From the NCBI GenBank assembly GCA_018335035.1, contig JAGXKT010000009.1, positions 1 through 64,000 of the forward strand: a DNA stretch of 64,000 nucleotides, read 5' to 3'. Of this stretch, positions 8,417 through 17,399 are shown piece by piece. The translations under genes and the position numbers were made by a program. Position 1 is the first letter of the stretch. Every line of letters starts with the position of its first letter. This DNA is from Phycisphaerae bacterium (GTDB taxonomy: Bacteria > Planctomycetota > Phycisphaerae > SM23-33). The notes below the pieces were generated by a model that saw only the letters and a list, made by a program, of their open reading frames with translations, did not search any database and had not been told where the DNA came from.

Positions 8417-10939
8417 GTGGATTCCTTCACGCTGAACAAGATCGAGTTCGACGCTGTCCGGGAAATCCTCTCGGGCTACGCCCTGACTGCGCCGGGCCGG
8501 GCTCTCGCCCGGCGGATCCGCCCGTCCCGCAATCCCGAAACCGTTCGTCGTTGGCTGGAGCAGACCTCACAGATGGTCACGGCGATCCGCGACGTGGGGC
8601 TGCCCCCCATGGCGGGGGCTACGGACATCTCGGAGGCCCTGTCGCGCGCCGCGCCCGGCGGGGGGGGCGGCGGGGAGGACTTCGCCGCCATTGCCGCGGC
8701 ATTGCGCGCCGCGGGCAACGTTCGGGCGTATCTCGAACGGCTGCCCGAGGCGCTCGGCGCGCTGCAATCGCTGGCCGGACAGATCAGCCGCTTTGACGGC
8801 GAATGCAAGGCGATCGCGGCCGTCATCGACGCCGGCGGCGCCGTGCGGGACGACGCGTCTGATCGCCTCGCCGAACTGCGGCGCAGCATTGCCCGAACGA
8901 CACAGGAGGTGCACGACGTCATCTACGGCTACCTGCGAACGCCCGAGGTGACCAAGCTGCTCCAGCAGCCGACCGTCACGCTGCACGGGGACCGCTACGT
9001 GCTGCCGGTGCGTGCCGACAACCGTGGGCGGCTGCCGGGCGTGGTGCATCGCGAGTCGAATACGGGCGCGACCGTGTTCGTCGAGCCCACCGCCAGCGTC
9101 GAGCTGAACAACCGCCTGGCGGACCTGCGCAGCGACGAACGCCAGGAGGTCGAGCGCCTGCTGCACGGCCTGGCGGTACGGCTGCATCCGCGACACGAGG
9201 AGATCGATGCGACGATGCGCGCCGTGGCGCGCGTTGATCTCCTCGCGGCGAAGGCGCAGTACGCATATCAGCAGACCATGACGTGCCCGGAAATCTGCGA
9301 ACGCGGTTCGCTGGAGATGGCGCAGATACGGCATCCGCTGCTTCTGGCGTCGGCCACCCAACGTGACCGCGACGAGGACGCCGCCGCCGAGGCGGTCGTC
9401 CCGATCGACGTGCGCCTGGGCGACGATTTCGATCTGCTCGTCATTACCGGCCCGAATACGGGCGGCAAGACGGTGGCACTGAAATCGGTGGCGCTGCTGG
9501 TGGTGATGGCCCAGAGTGGCATGCACATTCCCGCCCGACGGGGGGCGCGCCTTCCGGTGTTTCGCGACGTGTTCATCGACGTCGGAGACGAGCAATCACT
9601 CCAGCAGTCACTCAGCACATTCGGCGCCCACATCAAGCGCATTCGCCACATTCTCGACAAATGCGGCAAGGCGTCGCTGGTGCTGCTGGACGAACTGGGC
9701 GCCGGGACGGACCCGGACGAGGGCGGCGCCATCGGGCAGGCGATTCTCGACGAGTTAGGCCGGCGGGGAGCCCTGGGCATGGTCACCACCCACTTGAGCG
9801 TGCTGAAGGCCTACGCGATGACGCACGAGCGCGTCGACAACGCGTCCGTTGAGTTTGACACGCGGTCGCTTCGCCCGACCTATCACCTGCGTATCGGCAC
9901 GCCGGGCGAAAGCCACGCGATCACCGTCGCCCGGCGGCTCGGGCTGGCCAAACGCATCGTCGACGCCGCTGAGCGGCATCGCGACGGGCAGAACCGCCAG
10001 TTTCGCAAGGCCCTGCGCGCCACGGGTGAGGCGCGGCAACTGGCGGAGCGCGCGCGGGCCGATGCGACAGAAGCGCGGCTTGCCGCCGAAGGCGACCAGG
10101 AGGTCTACCAATCGAAGCTGGCCGAACTGCATCGGCTTCAGGAAGAGTTCGACACGTGGCTGGCGACGCTGCCCGACTGGCAACCGGGCGACGAGATCTA
10201 CGTGCCGTCGTTGGGACGCACCGGACGCCTCGTGCGCCTGGAGCTTCATAAGCAGGTCGCCGTTCTGGACGCCGGGCACGCGCAGATCGAGGTCCCCCTG
10301 CGCGAGTTGATGCCGGACCTCGGTCAATCGCGCGTGCGAGAGGAAATCGCAACGCTGCGACAGCAGGTGATCGACCAGGCGCGCCAGACCAAGCAGGCCC
10401 GCGCCCAAGCCGAACGGATGCGGAAGGAATATCACGAGAGCTTGAAGCGCCAGCAAACCCGCGCCCGGCAGTTTGATGCCTGGCTGGGCCGCGTGGCGCG
10501 AATGCGCACCGGCGACGAAGTCCCCATCACGCGCAAGCCGGGCCGCGGTACGCTGAAGACCGTCGATCTGCCGGCCCTGAAGGCCACCGTCGCAACGCCC
10601 GAGGGGACCCTCGAACTGTCGCTCCAGGACCTGTTCCCCCAGACTGGTCCGTTTGCCCCGTCGCACGAGCGGAAGCATCGCACCGGCCGGTCGAGGGCCC
10701 GCCGCCGATCGGACCGCGGCAATCGGCCCGTCAAACACCGTCGCCCGGACAGCAAGGCCGCCCGCGCCAGCCGCGAGGCCCTGCGACGCGCCGAGCCCGG
10801 CAGCGAGGTCTACGTCGTGCCGTTCGGCAAGCGGGCAACGCTCGTCCGCGTCGAACCGGACAGGGACCAGGCCGTCGTGCAGAGCGGCGTGTTCGAGATG
10901 ACCATCGGGCTGGCTGATCTTGAACCAGTAAACCGCTAA
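8417..10939 (+). CDS. mutS2: MutS2 family ATPase lacking the Smr domain
   Basis: The 840-residue protein begins like MutS2 (residues 1-30 with KIEFDAVREILSGYA) and has the MutS core and ATPase domains: Walker A TGPNTGGKTVALKSVAL near residue 344, and Walker B with signature LVLLDELGAGTDPDEGG near 421. A coiled coil of about 510-580 follows. Known MutS2 proteins (about 780 residues) end in an Smr nuclease domain and have one KOW-like module. Here the C terminus has three KOW-like modules (near residues 591, 695 and 793; GDEIYVPSLGRTGRLVRLEL, GDEVPITRKPGRGTLKTV, GSEVYVVPFGKRATLVRVE), joined by a very basic linker, and no LDLRG or HGxGxG sequence. MutS2 acts in resolving collided ribosomes or suppressing recombination. 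The GTG start fits the family. Confidence 0.92.
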   Translation: MDSFTLNKIEFDAVREILSGYALTAPGRALARRIRPSRNPETVRRWLEQTSQMVTAIRDVGLPPMAGATDISEALSRAAPGGGGGGEDFAAIAAALRAAGNVRAYLERLPEALGALQSLAGQISRFDGECKAIAAVIDAGGAVRDDASDRLAELRRSIARTTQEVHDVIYGYLRTPEVTKLLQQPTVTLHGDRYVLPVRADNRGRLPGVVHRESNTGATVFVEPTASVELNNRLADLRSDERQEVERLLHGLAVRLHPRHEEIDATMRAVARVDLLAAKAQYAYQQTMTCPEICERGSLEMAQIRHPLLLASATQRDRDEDAAAEAVVPIDVRLGDDFDLLVITGPNTGGKTVALKSVALLVVMAQSGMHIPARRGARLPVFRDVFIDVGDEQSLQQSLSTFGAHIKRIRHILDKCGKASLVLLDELGAGTDPDEGGAIGQAILDELGRRGALGMVTTHLSVLKAYAMTHERVDNASVEFDTRSLRPTYHLRIGTPGESHAITVARRLGLAKRIVDAAERHRDGQNRQFRKALRATGEARQLAERARADATEARLAAEGDQEVYQSKLAELHRLQEEFDTWLATLPDWQPGDEIYVPSLGRTGRLVRLELHKQVAVLDAGHAQIEVPLRELMPDLGQSRVREEIATLRQQVIDQARQTKQARAQAERMRKEYHESLKRQQTRARQFDAWLGRVARMRTGDEVPITRKPGRGTLKTVDLPALKATVATPEGTLELSLQDLFPQTGPFAPSHERKHRTGRSRARRRSDRGNRPVKHRRPDSKAARASREALRRAEPGSEVYVVPFGKRATLVRVEPDRDQAVVQSGVFEMTIGLADLEPVNR

Positions 10940-11151
10940 ACCCTTTTTATATAGCCCTTTACTGAATGCCTCTGCACGCGGCGCCACCTAACGGAAAGTG
11001 CGAGAATCCGAGCATCTGTGCGGCGCATTTTTTAGCAGAACGCGCTTAGGCGGACGCCCGCAACGACCGATAACAGGGAACGGAGGAAGGGACCCAAACG
11101 CTTGGCAGCCAAAAAGGGGTGCCACGGCACACGGGATAAGGAGATTGTGAC

Positions 11152-11340
11152 ATGGCGATCCATGCAACATCCGGTAGCGGGCCGCTTGCGCGCTTCGAGC
11201 AGTGGGTTCGGACGGCGGCGCGGTCAACGGAAAAGCGGCAGGTGCTCAGAAGGCGAAACGGGGCGGCCTCGCAACTCCGCCGCACCATCAGGAGCTGCAA
11301 CGGCTCGGCAGGCCGCCGACGTGTCAACCACGTTGCATGA
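11152..11340 (+). CDS. Small basic hypothetical protein
   Basis: A 62-codon frame opens at ATG 11152 with AAGGAG 8 bp before it. About three quarters of its third codon positions are G or C, similar to its neighbours. The product (MAIHATSGSGPLARFEQWVR...) is rich in arginine and has no recognisable domain. It lies alone between mutS2 and the convergent lptG-like gene. The remainder of 10940-11360 shows no feature. The good ribosome binding site is the main support. Confidence 0.42.
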   Translation: MAIHATSGSGPLARFEQWVRTAARSTEKRQVLRRRNGAASQLRRTIRSCNGSAGRRRVNHVA

Positions 11341-11360
11341 GACTGCACTGTCGTCCAGCG

Positions 11361-12719
11361 CTACGTCTTGACGGCGTCGATGGTCACGGCAGTAATGGGC
11401 CCGAAGACCAACAGCGGCGTCCATGCTGACCACACCGGCGGTAGGTCGATGTAGCGGCAGAGATGGACGAAGATGTAGAACGCTCCGACCGTCAGAAGAC
11501 ACAGCACGGCCGAGGCCTTGATGTTGCGCTCGCGCGACAGGATGAACGGCAGCCCGACCAGAAGCATGATCACGTTGTTGATCGGCTCGGTGACCCGGAT
11601 GTGAATGAGTTGGCGGGCGTTCTGCGCGGTCGTGTCGCCCCGTGCGCGTTTCTGGCGCGCGAGTTTGTTGAGTTGCGCCGCCGAGAGGAACTCCATCCAA
11701 CGACTGTCACGGCGGAGAACGAGATCGTCGACGGTGAACGTGGAGCGGACGAAGGCGCGCCCGCCCGTCAGGCGCCAATGGGGCGCGACCTCGTCAGGGG
11801 CGACGTACGTTGCGGCTCGCGCGAGGAAGCGAACCACCTCGACGTCACCGATTCTCAGGATGAATTCCGGCCGGCGCAGCGTCGCCGCCTGAGCCGCCGA
11901 CGGTTCGCCCCGAATCGTGATCGTCATGGCCTGGCCGGGCGAGAGGCGCGGCGCGACCGTCACGGGCCCGTCGCCGCTCAGCAGCCGCTGCAACTGCGGT
12001 CGCGTTGGAATTGCGTCGATGCGATGCGTCGACGGGCGATGCCGCCACACGCCGTGGGCGCGTTCGACGAAGCCGTCCGTGAACATCCAACCGGCTTCGC
12101 CGCCGTGACGGGCGCGTACGGCGTGGGCGTTTGACCCGCTGCGGACGGTCGCAATGTGCTGAAAGTCGGCGTCGCGCACCACGACAACCGGTTGCTGCAT
12201 GACGCCGTCGGCGACGCGAAGCTGCCGTGCGTACCACACGTTTCGGGCGTTTTCATATTCGTCCGGCATCAGTTGAACACTGAACTGCCGGCTGCCGGGC
12301 ACTTCATCGCGATCGCGGACGAGCTCGGATGCCACGGATGGGATCAGCAACTCGTGATCGGCGACGATCAGGCCCGACAACAGCATTGAGCACAACACGA
12401 TCGGCCAGACGACGCGGTGTAAGCTGACGCCCGAGGCGAGCATCGCCGTCAATTCGTTGGTGTGGTTCATGCGCGCCAGCGTGAACATCGCCCCGAACAC
12501 GATGATAATGCCACCCAACTCGGTGAAATACACCACGGATTTGTATCCGTAGTAGCGCGCGATGTACCTGGCCAGCTCGCCGATGGGAAGACCCAGTTTG
12601 GCGAACTCGTCCATGTTGACCAACAGATCCAGCACGATGCGCAGCGTCAGCAGGGACACGAACCCAAGGCAGGTGGCCCAGAGGAAACTTCGCAGGATGT
12701 AGCGGTCCAGCATTCTCAT
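11361..12719 (-). CDS. LptF/LptG-family permease (second of pair)
   Basis: The 452-residue inner-membrane protein has the YjgP/YjgQ layout: three N-terminal transmembrane helices (MRMLDRYILRSFLWATCLGF, VVYFTELGGIIIVFGAMFTL, VVWPIVLCSMLLSGLIVADH), a large periplasmic beta-rich region (about 130-370), and three C-terminal helices (INNVIMLLVGLPFILS, ASAVLCLLTVGAFYIFVHL, WTPLLVFGPITAVTI). Such proteins form the LptF-LptG pair that, with ATPase LptB, extracts lipopolysaccharide from the inner membrane. It follows the other family member by 13 bp, so they are one operon. Start ATG 12719 is preferred to 12713. Which of the two is F or G cannot be settled from sequence alone; this one resembles LptG slightly. 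Confidence 0.85.
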   Translation of the reverse strand: MRMLDRYILRSFLWATCLGFVSLLTLRIVLDLLVNMDEFAKLGLPIGELARYIARYYGYKSVVYFTELGGIIIVFGAMFTLARMNHTNELTAMLASGVSLHRVVWPIVLCSMLLSGLIVADHELLIPSVASELVRDRDEVPGSRQFSVQLMPDEYENARNVWYARQLRVADGVMQQPVVVVRDADFQHIATVRSGSNAHAVRARHGGEAGWMFTDGFVERAHGVWRHRPSTHRIDAIPTRPQLQRLLSGDGPVTVAPRLSPGQAMTITIRGEPSAAQAATLRRPEFILRIGDVEVVRFLARAATYVAPDEVAPHWRLTGGRAFVRSTFTVDDLVLRRDSRWMEFLSAAQLNKLARQKRARGDTTAQNARQLIHIRVTEPINNVIMLLVGLPFILSRERNIKASAVLCLLTVGAFYIFVHLCRYIDLPPVWSAWTPLLVFGPITAVTIDAVKT

Positions 12720-12732
12720 AATCGTCGCGCCG

Positions 12733-14424
12733 CTAGTGGCGCGCGAGGTGCACGTAAACCCATATGCAGCCGACCAGCAAGGCCACGACCCCCGCCCACA
12801 CCACACCGACGCCGAGGAGCAGGGGAACGTCAGGATGGCGGGCCATCTCCTTGCCCATCAGGATCATCACGAAGACCACGCCGCCGGGGATCAGCGACAG
12901 CACGAACGCGCTGAGCAGTTGCCCGCCGTGGAATATCACGCCCAGTGCGGCGCCGAATGCCACCAGCAAGAAGCAACTCGCGCCGTACGACAGCCGCAGG
13001 TTCAGCTCGGCGATCAGGTCCGCCCGCTGGCGGGCGATCTCGCGGTCCAGCGACGCGATGCGCGAACGAATGTGCTCGTTGCGCGTAATGCCGCTGTTGG
13101 CGTCGAGCAACTGGGCCAAAGGAATCCGCTCGGCCCGGCGCAGAGGCGCTGCGGGCAAGGCGTCGTAGACGCGCCACTCTTCACGGCCGGTAAGACGCGT
13201 GCCGCCGACGGCCCGGACGGCGGCCTCCGTCAGGACGATGCTCGCCCGTGAGCGATTGGTTCGCGGGTCGTAGTCCGTTTCGATGTGTCCGACGTCGGCC
13301 GTAGCTGCCTTGGGCAGTACCGCCTGCCACGTGCTCCGTGCGGCCAACGCGCCGCCGAAACCGCCCACGGCGGCCATGCTCGCCTGCTCCGCCCAGGCCG
13401 GACGCTCGGGGTCCGCCGCGACGAAACTGACGCACACCGGCTGCGTATCGTTGCCGCGCAGCTCCACGCTGCCTCGTCCCGTCGGGCGGGCCGACGGGGC
13501 TCGCAGCACGTACGTGCGCCCGTGGGCCGTAAACCGCCAACTGTTGCCCGTGCTAAGTTCCTCGGCGATACGGGCGCAAAACAGATCGTGGGCGATCAAC
13601 CGACGCACCTCGGCGAGTTTTCGGGCCACGGCCGATATGATCGTCGGATTGCTCACGCCGCGGCGGAGCTTATCAAGCGTGTAAAAACGCGGCTTGTCCT
13701 CCATGGGATTGGGCAATTCGACCGGCGGTATGGATTGGCGCGCCGCCCGTCCGTGCCGTGGGCCTGCGGTGCCGCTGACACCGATGACGTCCACGGCCAG
13801 GTAGTGCGTGCCGTACTCGTCCGTGAAGAAGTGCGGCCGGGCGCTTTCAACGGAAATGACGGCGGGTTGTGCGTCCTCACCGCGTCGGTACACGGCCACC
13901 ACGTCCCGCAGCACGTTGGCCTCCGAGTCCGGCCTCGCGCGCAGCGTGAGCTGTTCGCCTCGCGCCGGGCTGCCCTGCAGATATCCGCGCGTGCGCAGGC
14001 GGCTGTAGACCATGCCCTCGATGTTCGCCTTGATCTTCCGCTCGGCGAGGCCCGACATGCGCGGGGCGACGAAGTTGCTCAGCAGCATGGCCGCCGCCGT
14101 GACGATCGCGGCCAGCAGCAAACCCGGCACCAGCACAGACGGCGTCGAGATGCCGCTGGCGCGGCAGGCCAGCAGTTCGCGATCCTGGCTGAATCGCCCG
14201 TATACGATCGTGGCGGCAAAGAGCGATGCTACGGGCATGGAAAACGACAGCATCACCGGCAGCGTGTACACGATGAGCATGCCCGCCTGGCGGGGCGAGA
14301 GGCCCTGCTGGCGCAGGGGCTCGATGATCGTCAAAATGGTCAGAATCAGCGTAAACGCCGCCAGCGCCAGCAGCGTCACGCGGACCAGGTCACGGGCAAG
14401 GTATGCGTGTAGCGTTCGGGTCAC
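12733..14424 (-). CDS. LptF/LptG-family permease (first of pair)
   Basis: The 563-residue protein has the same LptF/LptG layout as its downstream neighbour: N-terminal helices (LLALAAFTLILTILTII, AGMLIVYTLPVMLSFSMPVA, GLLLAAIVTAAAMLL), a long periplasmic part (about 130-460) and three C-terminal helices. The segment FAATIVYGRFSQDRELLACRASGIS is the conserved cytoplasmic coupling loop. The periplasmic part is some 100 residues longer than in the partner. The gene starts with GTG at 14424 after GGAGAG. With kdsB nearby it argues for a lipopolysaccharide-bearing outer membrane. Confidence 0.85.
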   Translation of the reverse strand: MTRTLHAYLARDLVRVTLLALAAFTLILTILTIIEPLRQQGLSPRQAGMLIVYTLPVMLSFSMPVASLFAATIVYGRFSQDRELLACRASGISTPSVLVPGLLLAAIVTAAAMLLSNFVAPRMSGLAERKIKANIEGMVYSRLRTRGYLQGSPARGEQLTLRARPDSEANVLRDVVAVYRRGEDAQPAVISVESARPHFFTDEYGTHYLAVDVIGVSGTAGPRHGRAARQSIPPVELPNPMEDKPRFYTLDKLRRGVSNPTIISAVARKLAEVRRLIAHDLFCARIAEELSTGNSWRFTAHGRTYVLRAPSARPTGRGSVELRGNDTQPVCVSFVAADPERPAWAEQASMAAVGGFGGALAARSTWQAVLPKAATADVGHIETDYDPRTNRSRASIVLTEAAVRAVGGTRLTGREEWRVYDALPAAPLRRAERIPLAQLLDANSGITRNEHIRSRIASLDREIARQRADLIAELNLRLSYGASCFLLVAFGAALGVIFHGGQLLSAFVLSLIPGGVVFVMILMGKEMARHPDVPLLLGVGVVWAGVVALLVGCIWVYVHLARH

Positions 14425-14535
14425 GCGCGTTCTCTCCGCACGGGGCGTCGTCGCGATTCTGCGGCTACTCTACCGGTTCGAAGGGGGAGCGTCCACCGGT
14501 TTCGCCTGCACAGCCCCGTAGCCGGCGGCGCTACT

Positions 14536-14769
14536 TCATGCGTGATGTGAGAACCAGGCGCGATACACCCCTGGCACGTGTTCGGACGCGTACCGCCGCA
14601 GGGCCGTCGCCATGAGCGGATGGACGCGCGCGGATCGGCGAACGCGAACCTGTACGGTCCGGACCTGTCCGGCCGGGGTGCCGGCATGCATGGTCGGGCG
14701 CGTTTGACGCTCGCGCTCGGTCTGGTGCGGTCGGATTGCCAGGGGCGTTTTCACGGCTGCACGCGGCAT
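14536..14769 (-). CDS. Possible small hypothetical protein
   Basis: A 77-codon frame (MPRAAVKTPLAIRPHQ... ending RRYASEHVPGVYRAWFSHHA) lies upstream of lptF on the same strand. Roughly three quarters of its third codon positions are G or C while second positions are much lower, which resembles coding sequence here. No clear ribosome binding site precedes the ATG and I recognise no family. It may be part of a long lptF leader instead. Confidence 0.3.
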   Translation of the reverse strand: MPRAAVKTPLAIRPHQTERERQTRPTMHAGTPAGQVRTVQVRVRRSARVHPLMATALRRYASEHVPGVYRAWFSHHA

Positions 14770-14895
14770 ATCGACGAGCCATCGACAGTGACGGCCCGTC
14801 CTCTCGTACGATGCATCCGTGCAAAACGCGCTTGATGGGATCCCTCCAGCGCAGCGAACGCAACACCCGTTCGCTGCCCCATAGTATACCGCGGG

Positions 14896-14969
14896 TGTTG
14901 CGGAAACCGCAACAGCGCATCGCTGGCGTTGTCCGCCGCGGGCGGCGACGGGCACTTGTCGCCGCCCGC
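14896..14969. repeat. Two palindromes upstream of tRNA-Arg
   Basis: TGTTGCGG (14896-14903) pairs with CCGCAACA (14907-14914) around a 3-base loop. GCGGGCGGCGAC (14938-14949) pairs perfectly over 12 bp with GTCGCCGCCCGC (14958-14969). The right arm of the second covers the -35 hexamer of the promoter at 14956-14984. No T run follows either, so they are not ordinary terminators. Confidence 0.65.
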
Positions 14970-14984
14970 CGGACGCCATACAAT
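14956..14984 (+). promoter_or_regulatory. Promoter of tRNA-Arg and probably efp
   Basis: TTGTCG (14956-14961) and TACAAT (14979-14984) are 17 bp apart, about 58 bp before the tRNA. No terminator separates the tRNA from efp, so both may be on one transcript. Confidence 0.6.
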
Positions 14985-15041
14985 GCCGCCCGCCCGGGCG
15001 TTCCGCCGGCGACGGCCGGGCGCGGCGGATGGACGGCACGG

Positions 15042-15115
15042 GCGCCCGTAGCTCAGCAGGACAGAGCACCGGTTTCCTAAACCGGAGGTCCCAGGTTCGA
15101 GCCCTGGCGGGCGTA
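15042..15115 (+). tRNA. tRNA-Arg (anticodon CCT)
   Basis: The 74-nt stretch folds into a cloverleaf: acceptor GCGCCCG/CGGGCGT, anticodon stem ACCGG/CCGGA region around the loop TTTCCTAAA with anticodon CCT at 15076-15078, and T arm CCAGG-TTCGAGC-CCTGG. It reads AGG codons. CCA is not encoded. Confidence 0.95.
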
Positions 15116-15175
15116 GTGGGGCACAACCGCGGCAACGCGCACCCGGCGCAAGGATACAGCAAGGAAGGATACCGG

Positions 15176-15736
15176 ATGAGCATCAAGGCGATAGACCTCC
15201 GCCGCGGCATGGCGGTGCGGCACAAAAACGGCATCTGGGTCTGCCAGAGCAACGAGAAGATCGCCAAGGGCAAGGGCCAAAGCTACCAGTCGATCTCACT
15301 GAAGAACATCCAGACGGATCAGACGCTGACGGAGCGATTCCGCACCACCGAACCGTTCGACCAGGCGATCGTGGAGAGCAAGTCGATGGAGTACCTCTAC
15401 TCCGCCGGCGACGGCCACGTGGTGATGGACCCGGAGACGTTCGAGCAGATCTCGCTGCCGACCGAGCTGATCGGTGACAAGGCGGTCTACCTGACGGAGA
15501 ACATCGCGATCCAGGTCAGTTTCGTGGAAGGCCGACCGATCACGGCTGAGCTGCCGCACACGGTGGTGCTGGAGGTGACTGAGACGCCGCCGGAGGTCAA
15601 AGGCGCCACGGCGACCAACCAGATGAAGGAGGCCACCTGCGCCGGAGGCGCACGGGTCAAGGTGCCGCCGTTTATCCGCGTCGGCGAGCGGATCGAGGTC
15701 GACACGCGCAGCGGCGAGTACGTCGGCCGAGCGTAA
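15176..15736 (+). CDS. efp: Elongation factor P
   Basis: The 186-residue protein has the three beta-barrel domains of EF-P, which rescues ribosomes stalled at proline runs. The N-terminal KOW-like domain carries the loop AKGKGQSYQ with the lysine that is modified in many bacteria (near residue 33). The middle OB domain includes ERFRTTEPFDQAIVESKSMEYLY, and the C-terminal domain ends PPFIRVGERIEVDTRSGEY as in the family. Length is normal. ATG 15176 follows AAGGA. It lies 60 bp downstream of tRNA-Arg in the same direction and upstream of kdsB. Confidence 0.95.
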   Translation: MSIKAIDLRRGMAVRHKNGIWVCQSNEKIAKGKGQSYQSISLKNIQTDQTLTERFRTTEPFDQAIVESKSMEYLYSAGDGHVVMDPETFEQISLPTELIGDKAVYLTENIAIQVSFVEGRPITAELPHTVVLEVTETPPEVKGATATNQMKEATCAGGARVKVPPFIRVGERIEVDTRSGEYVGRA

Positions 15737-15796
15737 GCGCGCGGCGAGTGCGTTTGGTCTTGCATTCGAGCCGGCGGGCGCTACACTTCCACCCTG

Positions 15797-16528
15797 ATGA
15801 ACGCCATTGCCGTCATTCCTGCGCGCTATACGTCCACGCGGCTGCCGGGCAAGGCATTGCTGTCCGAAACGGGCACGCCGCTGATTTGCCACGTCATCGA
15901 GGCGGTCCGGCCCGCCAGGTGCGTGCAGCGCGTGGTCGTGGCGACCGACGACGAGCGGATTGCCGCTGCAGCGCGTGGCGGCGGCGCCGAGGCGCTGCTG
16001 ACCAGCGGCCGTTGCCGCAGTGGGTCGGATCGCGTCGCGGAGGTCGCCGACGCGCTGGCGTTATCCGACGAGACGATTCTGGTCAATATCCAGGCCGACG
16101 AGCCCGAAATGCCCAGCGATTGCGTGGACCGCGTCGTGCACGTTCTGGCCGGGACGACGGCGCCGATCGCAACGTTGGCAACGCCGATGTCCGCTATCGA
16201 CGCGCCGCGCCCGGACATGACCAAGGTCGTCGTGGATCGGCACGGCATGGCGCTGTATTTCTCCCGCGCGATGATTCCGCACGACCGCGACGGAGACGCC
16301 GAACCGCCGTACCTGCTGCACCACGGCATCTACGCCTACCGTGCGGGCTTTCTGCGGGCATACGCCGCGCTGGAATCCACGCCCGCCGAGCAGGCCGAGA
16401 AACTTGAGCAACTCCGTGCTCTCGAGCATGGCCATGACATCGCTGTAGCCGTCGTGGACTACCGTGGGGCTCGGATCGACACGCCGGAGCAGTATCGCGC
16501 TTTCGTACAGCGCGTACGCGGGGCATGA
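15797..16528 (+). CDS. kdsB: 3-deoxy-manno-octulosonate cytidylyltransferase
   Basis: The 243-residue enzyme activates Kdo as CMP-Kdo for the lipopolysaccharide inner core. The N-terminal nucleotide-binding signature is clear (VIPARYTSTRLPGKAL, residues 6-21), followed by VVVATDDERI, the segment SGSDRVAEVADAL and VNIQADEPEM with the metal-binding aspartate. The C-terminal half has YFSRAMIPHDRD and LLHHGIYAYRAGFL. Size and motifs are typical. Together with the LptF/LptG pair it shows that the host makes a Kdo-containing lipopolysaccharide. Confidence 0.95.
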   Translation: MNAIAVIPARYTSTRLPGKALLSETGTPLICHVIEAVRPARCVQRVVVATDDERIAAAARGGGAEALLTSGRCRSGSDRVAEVADALALSDETILVNIQADEPEMPSDCVDRVVHVLAGTTAPIATLATPMSAIDAPRPDMTKVVVDRHGMALYFSRAMIPHDRDGDAEPPYLLHHGIYAYRAGFLRAYAALESTPAEQAEKLEQLRALEHGHDIAVAVVDYRGARIDTPEQYRAFVQRVRGA

Positions 16529-16652
16529 CGGCGCGAGGCGGCACCATAGCGATCATCGTGCGGCGACCGGCTGTGGCGCGTGACGCGGCCGTTTGGCTTG
16601 CGGCGCGCGACTGGTCCGGCGAGTGTCGCGCCAGACACAAGGCCCGCCCGTG

Positions 16653-17399
16653 ATGCGACTAGCGAAGATTCTTGCAGGTGTGGTGCTGTTGCTGGGCATC
16701 GTCGCCGGCGTGCTGTACGTCCTGGCCAGCGCCGTGCCGGGGGACTATCGCCCCGCCGACCTGACGCACCGGCAGCGGGTCCGTGTGGCCAAGCGTTTCA
16801 TCCAGCGCGTTGTGGACGACTTTCACGAACCGGCCGAGCGACGGCGGCGCTTCGACGTGGTCCTCGGCGAGGACGAATTCAACGCGTATCTGGCCTCCAT
16901 GGACGAAATCGTCGCCCACCTGCCGGGCGGCGACGACGGGCAGGTGCGGCGCGCCCTGGCGGAATCGCAACTGGCGGACCCGTCCGTGGCGATGAGCGCC
17001 GGTGAAATCGCCCTGTTGGTTCGCCATACCGGCTACAACAAGATACTGACATTGCGGCTGCGCTTCGAGCTGCTGGACTCCGGGCGACTCCGCGTGCACT
17101 TGCGCGGCGCGCGCGTGGGGCGACTGCCTGTGCCGCGTTTTCTCGTGGATCGTGCGGTCCAGGCGCTTCGCACCCGGGCCGCCGGCGCTATCGCCCCCGA
17201 CGAACGGTCTAACGGCGGCTCGTTGCCCACAGGACAGCAGATGCGGCGGCTGACGGCGCGCATCGTCCTGGCGATCGGCGGTGAGCCGATCGTGCCCGTG
17301 CTGGGCCTTCGAAAGCACAAACGCGTTCGTCTGACCGGCATGGATCTCACCGACAAGGCGGTCGTGCTTCACTTCATTCCGGCGGGTCCGGAGGAGTGA
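16653..17399 (+). CDS. Membrane-anchored hypothetical protein
   Basis: The 248-residue protein has one N-terminal transmembrane helix (residues 4-28, AKILAGVVLLLGIVAGVLYV) and an otherwise soluble, arginine-rich domain probably outside the cytoplasm. The domain mixes helices and strands (FDVVLGEDEFNAYLASMDEI; LTLRLRFELLDSGRLRVHLRG; VGRLPVPRFLVDRAVQAL). The strand pair and the phrase LPVPRFLVD recall lipid-binding or DUF-type envelope proteins, but I do not recognise the family. ATG 16653 is chosen since it puts the helix at the N terminus. It overlaps the convergent gene by 26 bp. Confidence 0.65.
   Translation: MRLAKILAGVVLLLGIVAGVLYVLASAVPGDYRPADLTHRQRVRVAKRFIQRVVDDFHEPAERRRRFDVVLGEDEFNAYLASMDEIVAHLPGGDDGQVRRALAESQLADPSVAMSAGEIALLVRHTGYNKILTLRLRFELLDSGRLRVHLRGARVGRLPVPRFLVDRAVQALRTRAAGAIAPDERSNGGSLPTGQQMRRLTARIVLAIGGEPIVPVLGLRKHKRVRLTGMDLTDKAVVLHFIPAGPEE

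Noticed and set aside
10940-11000. Terminator after mutS2
   Set aside because: There is a T-rich stretch (CCCTTTTTATATAG) but no stem in front of it.
13285-14412. Plus-strand frame of 375 codons
   Set aside because: Antisense to the LptF/LptG-family gene with clear membrane helices.
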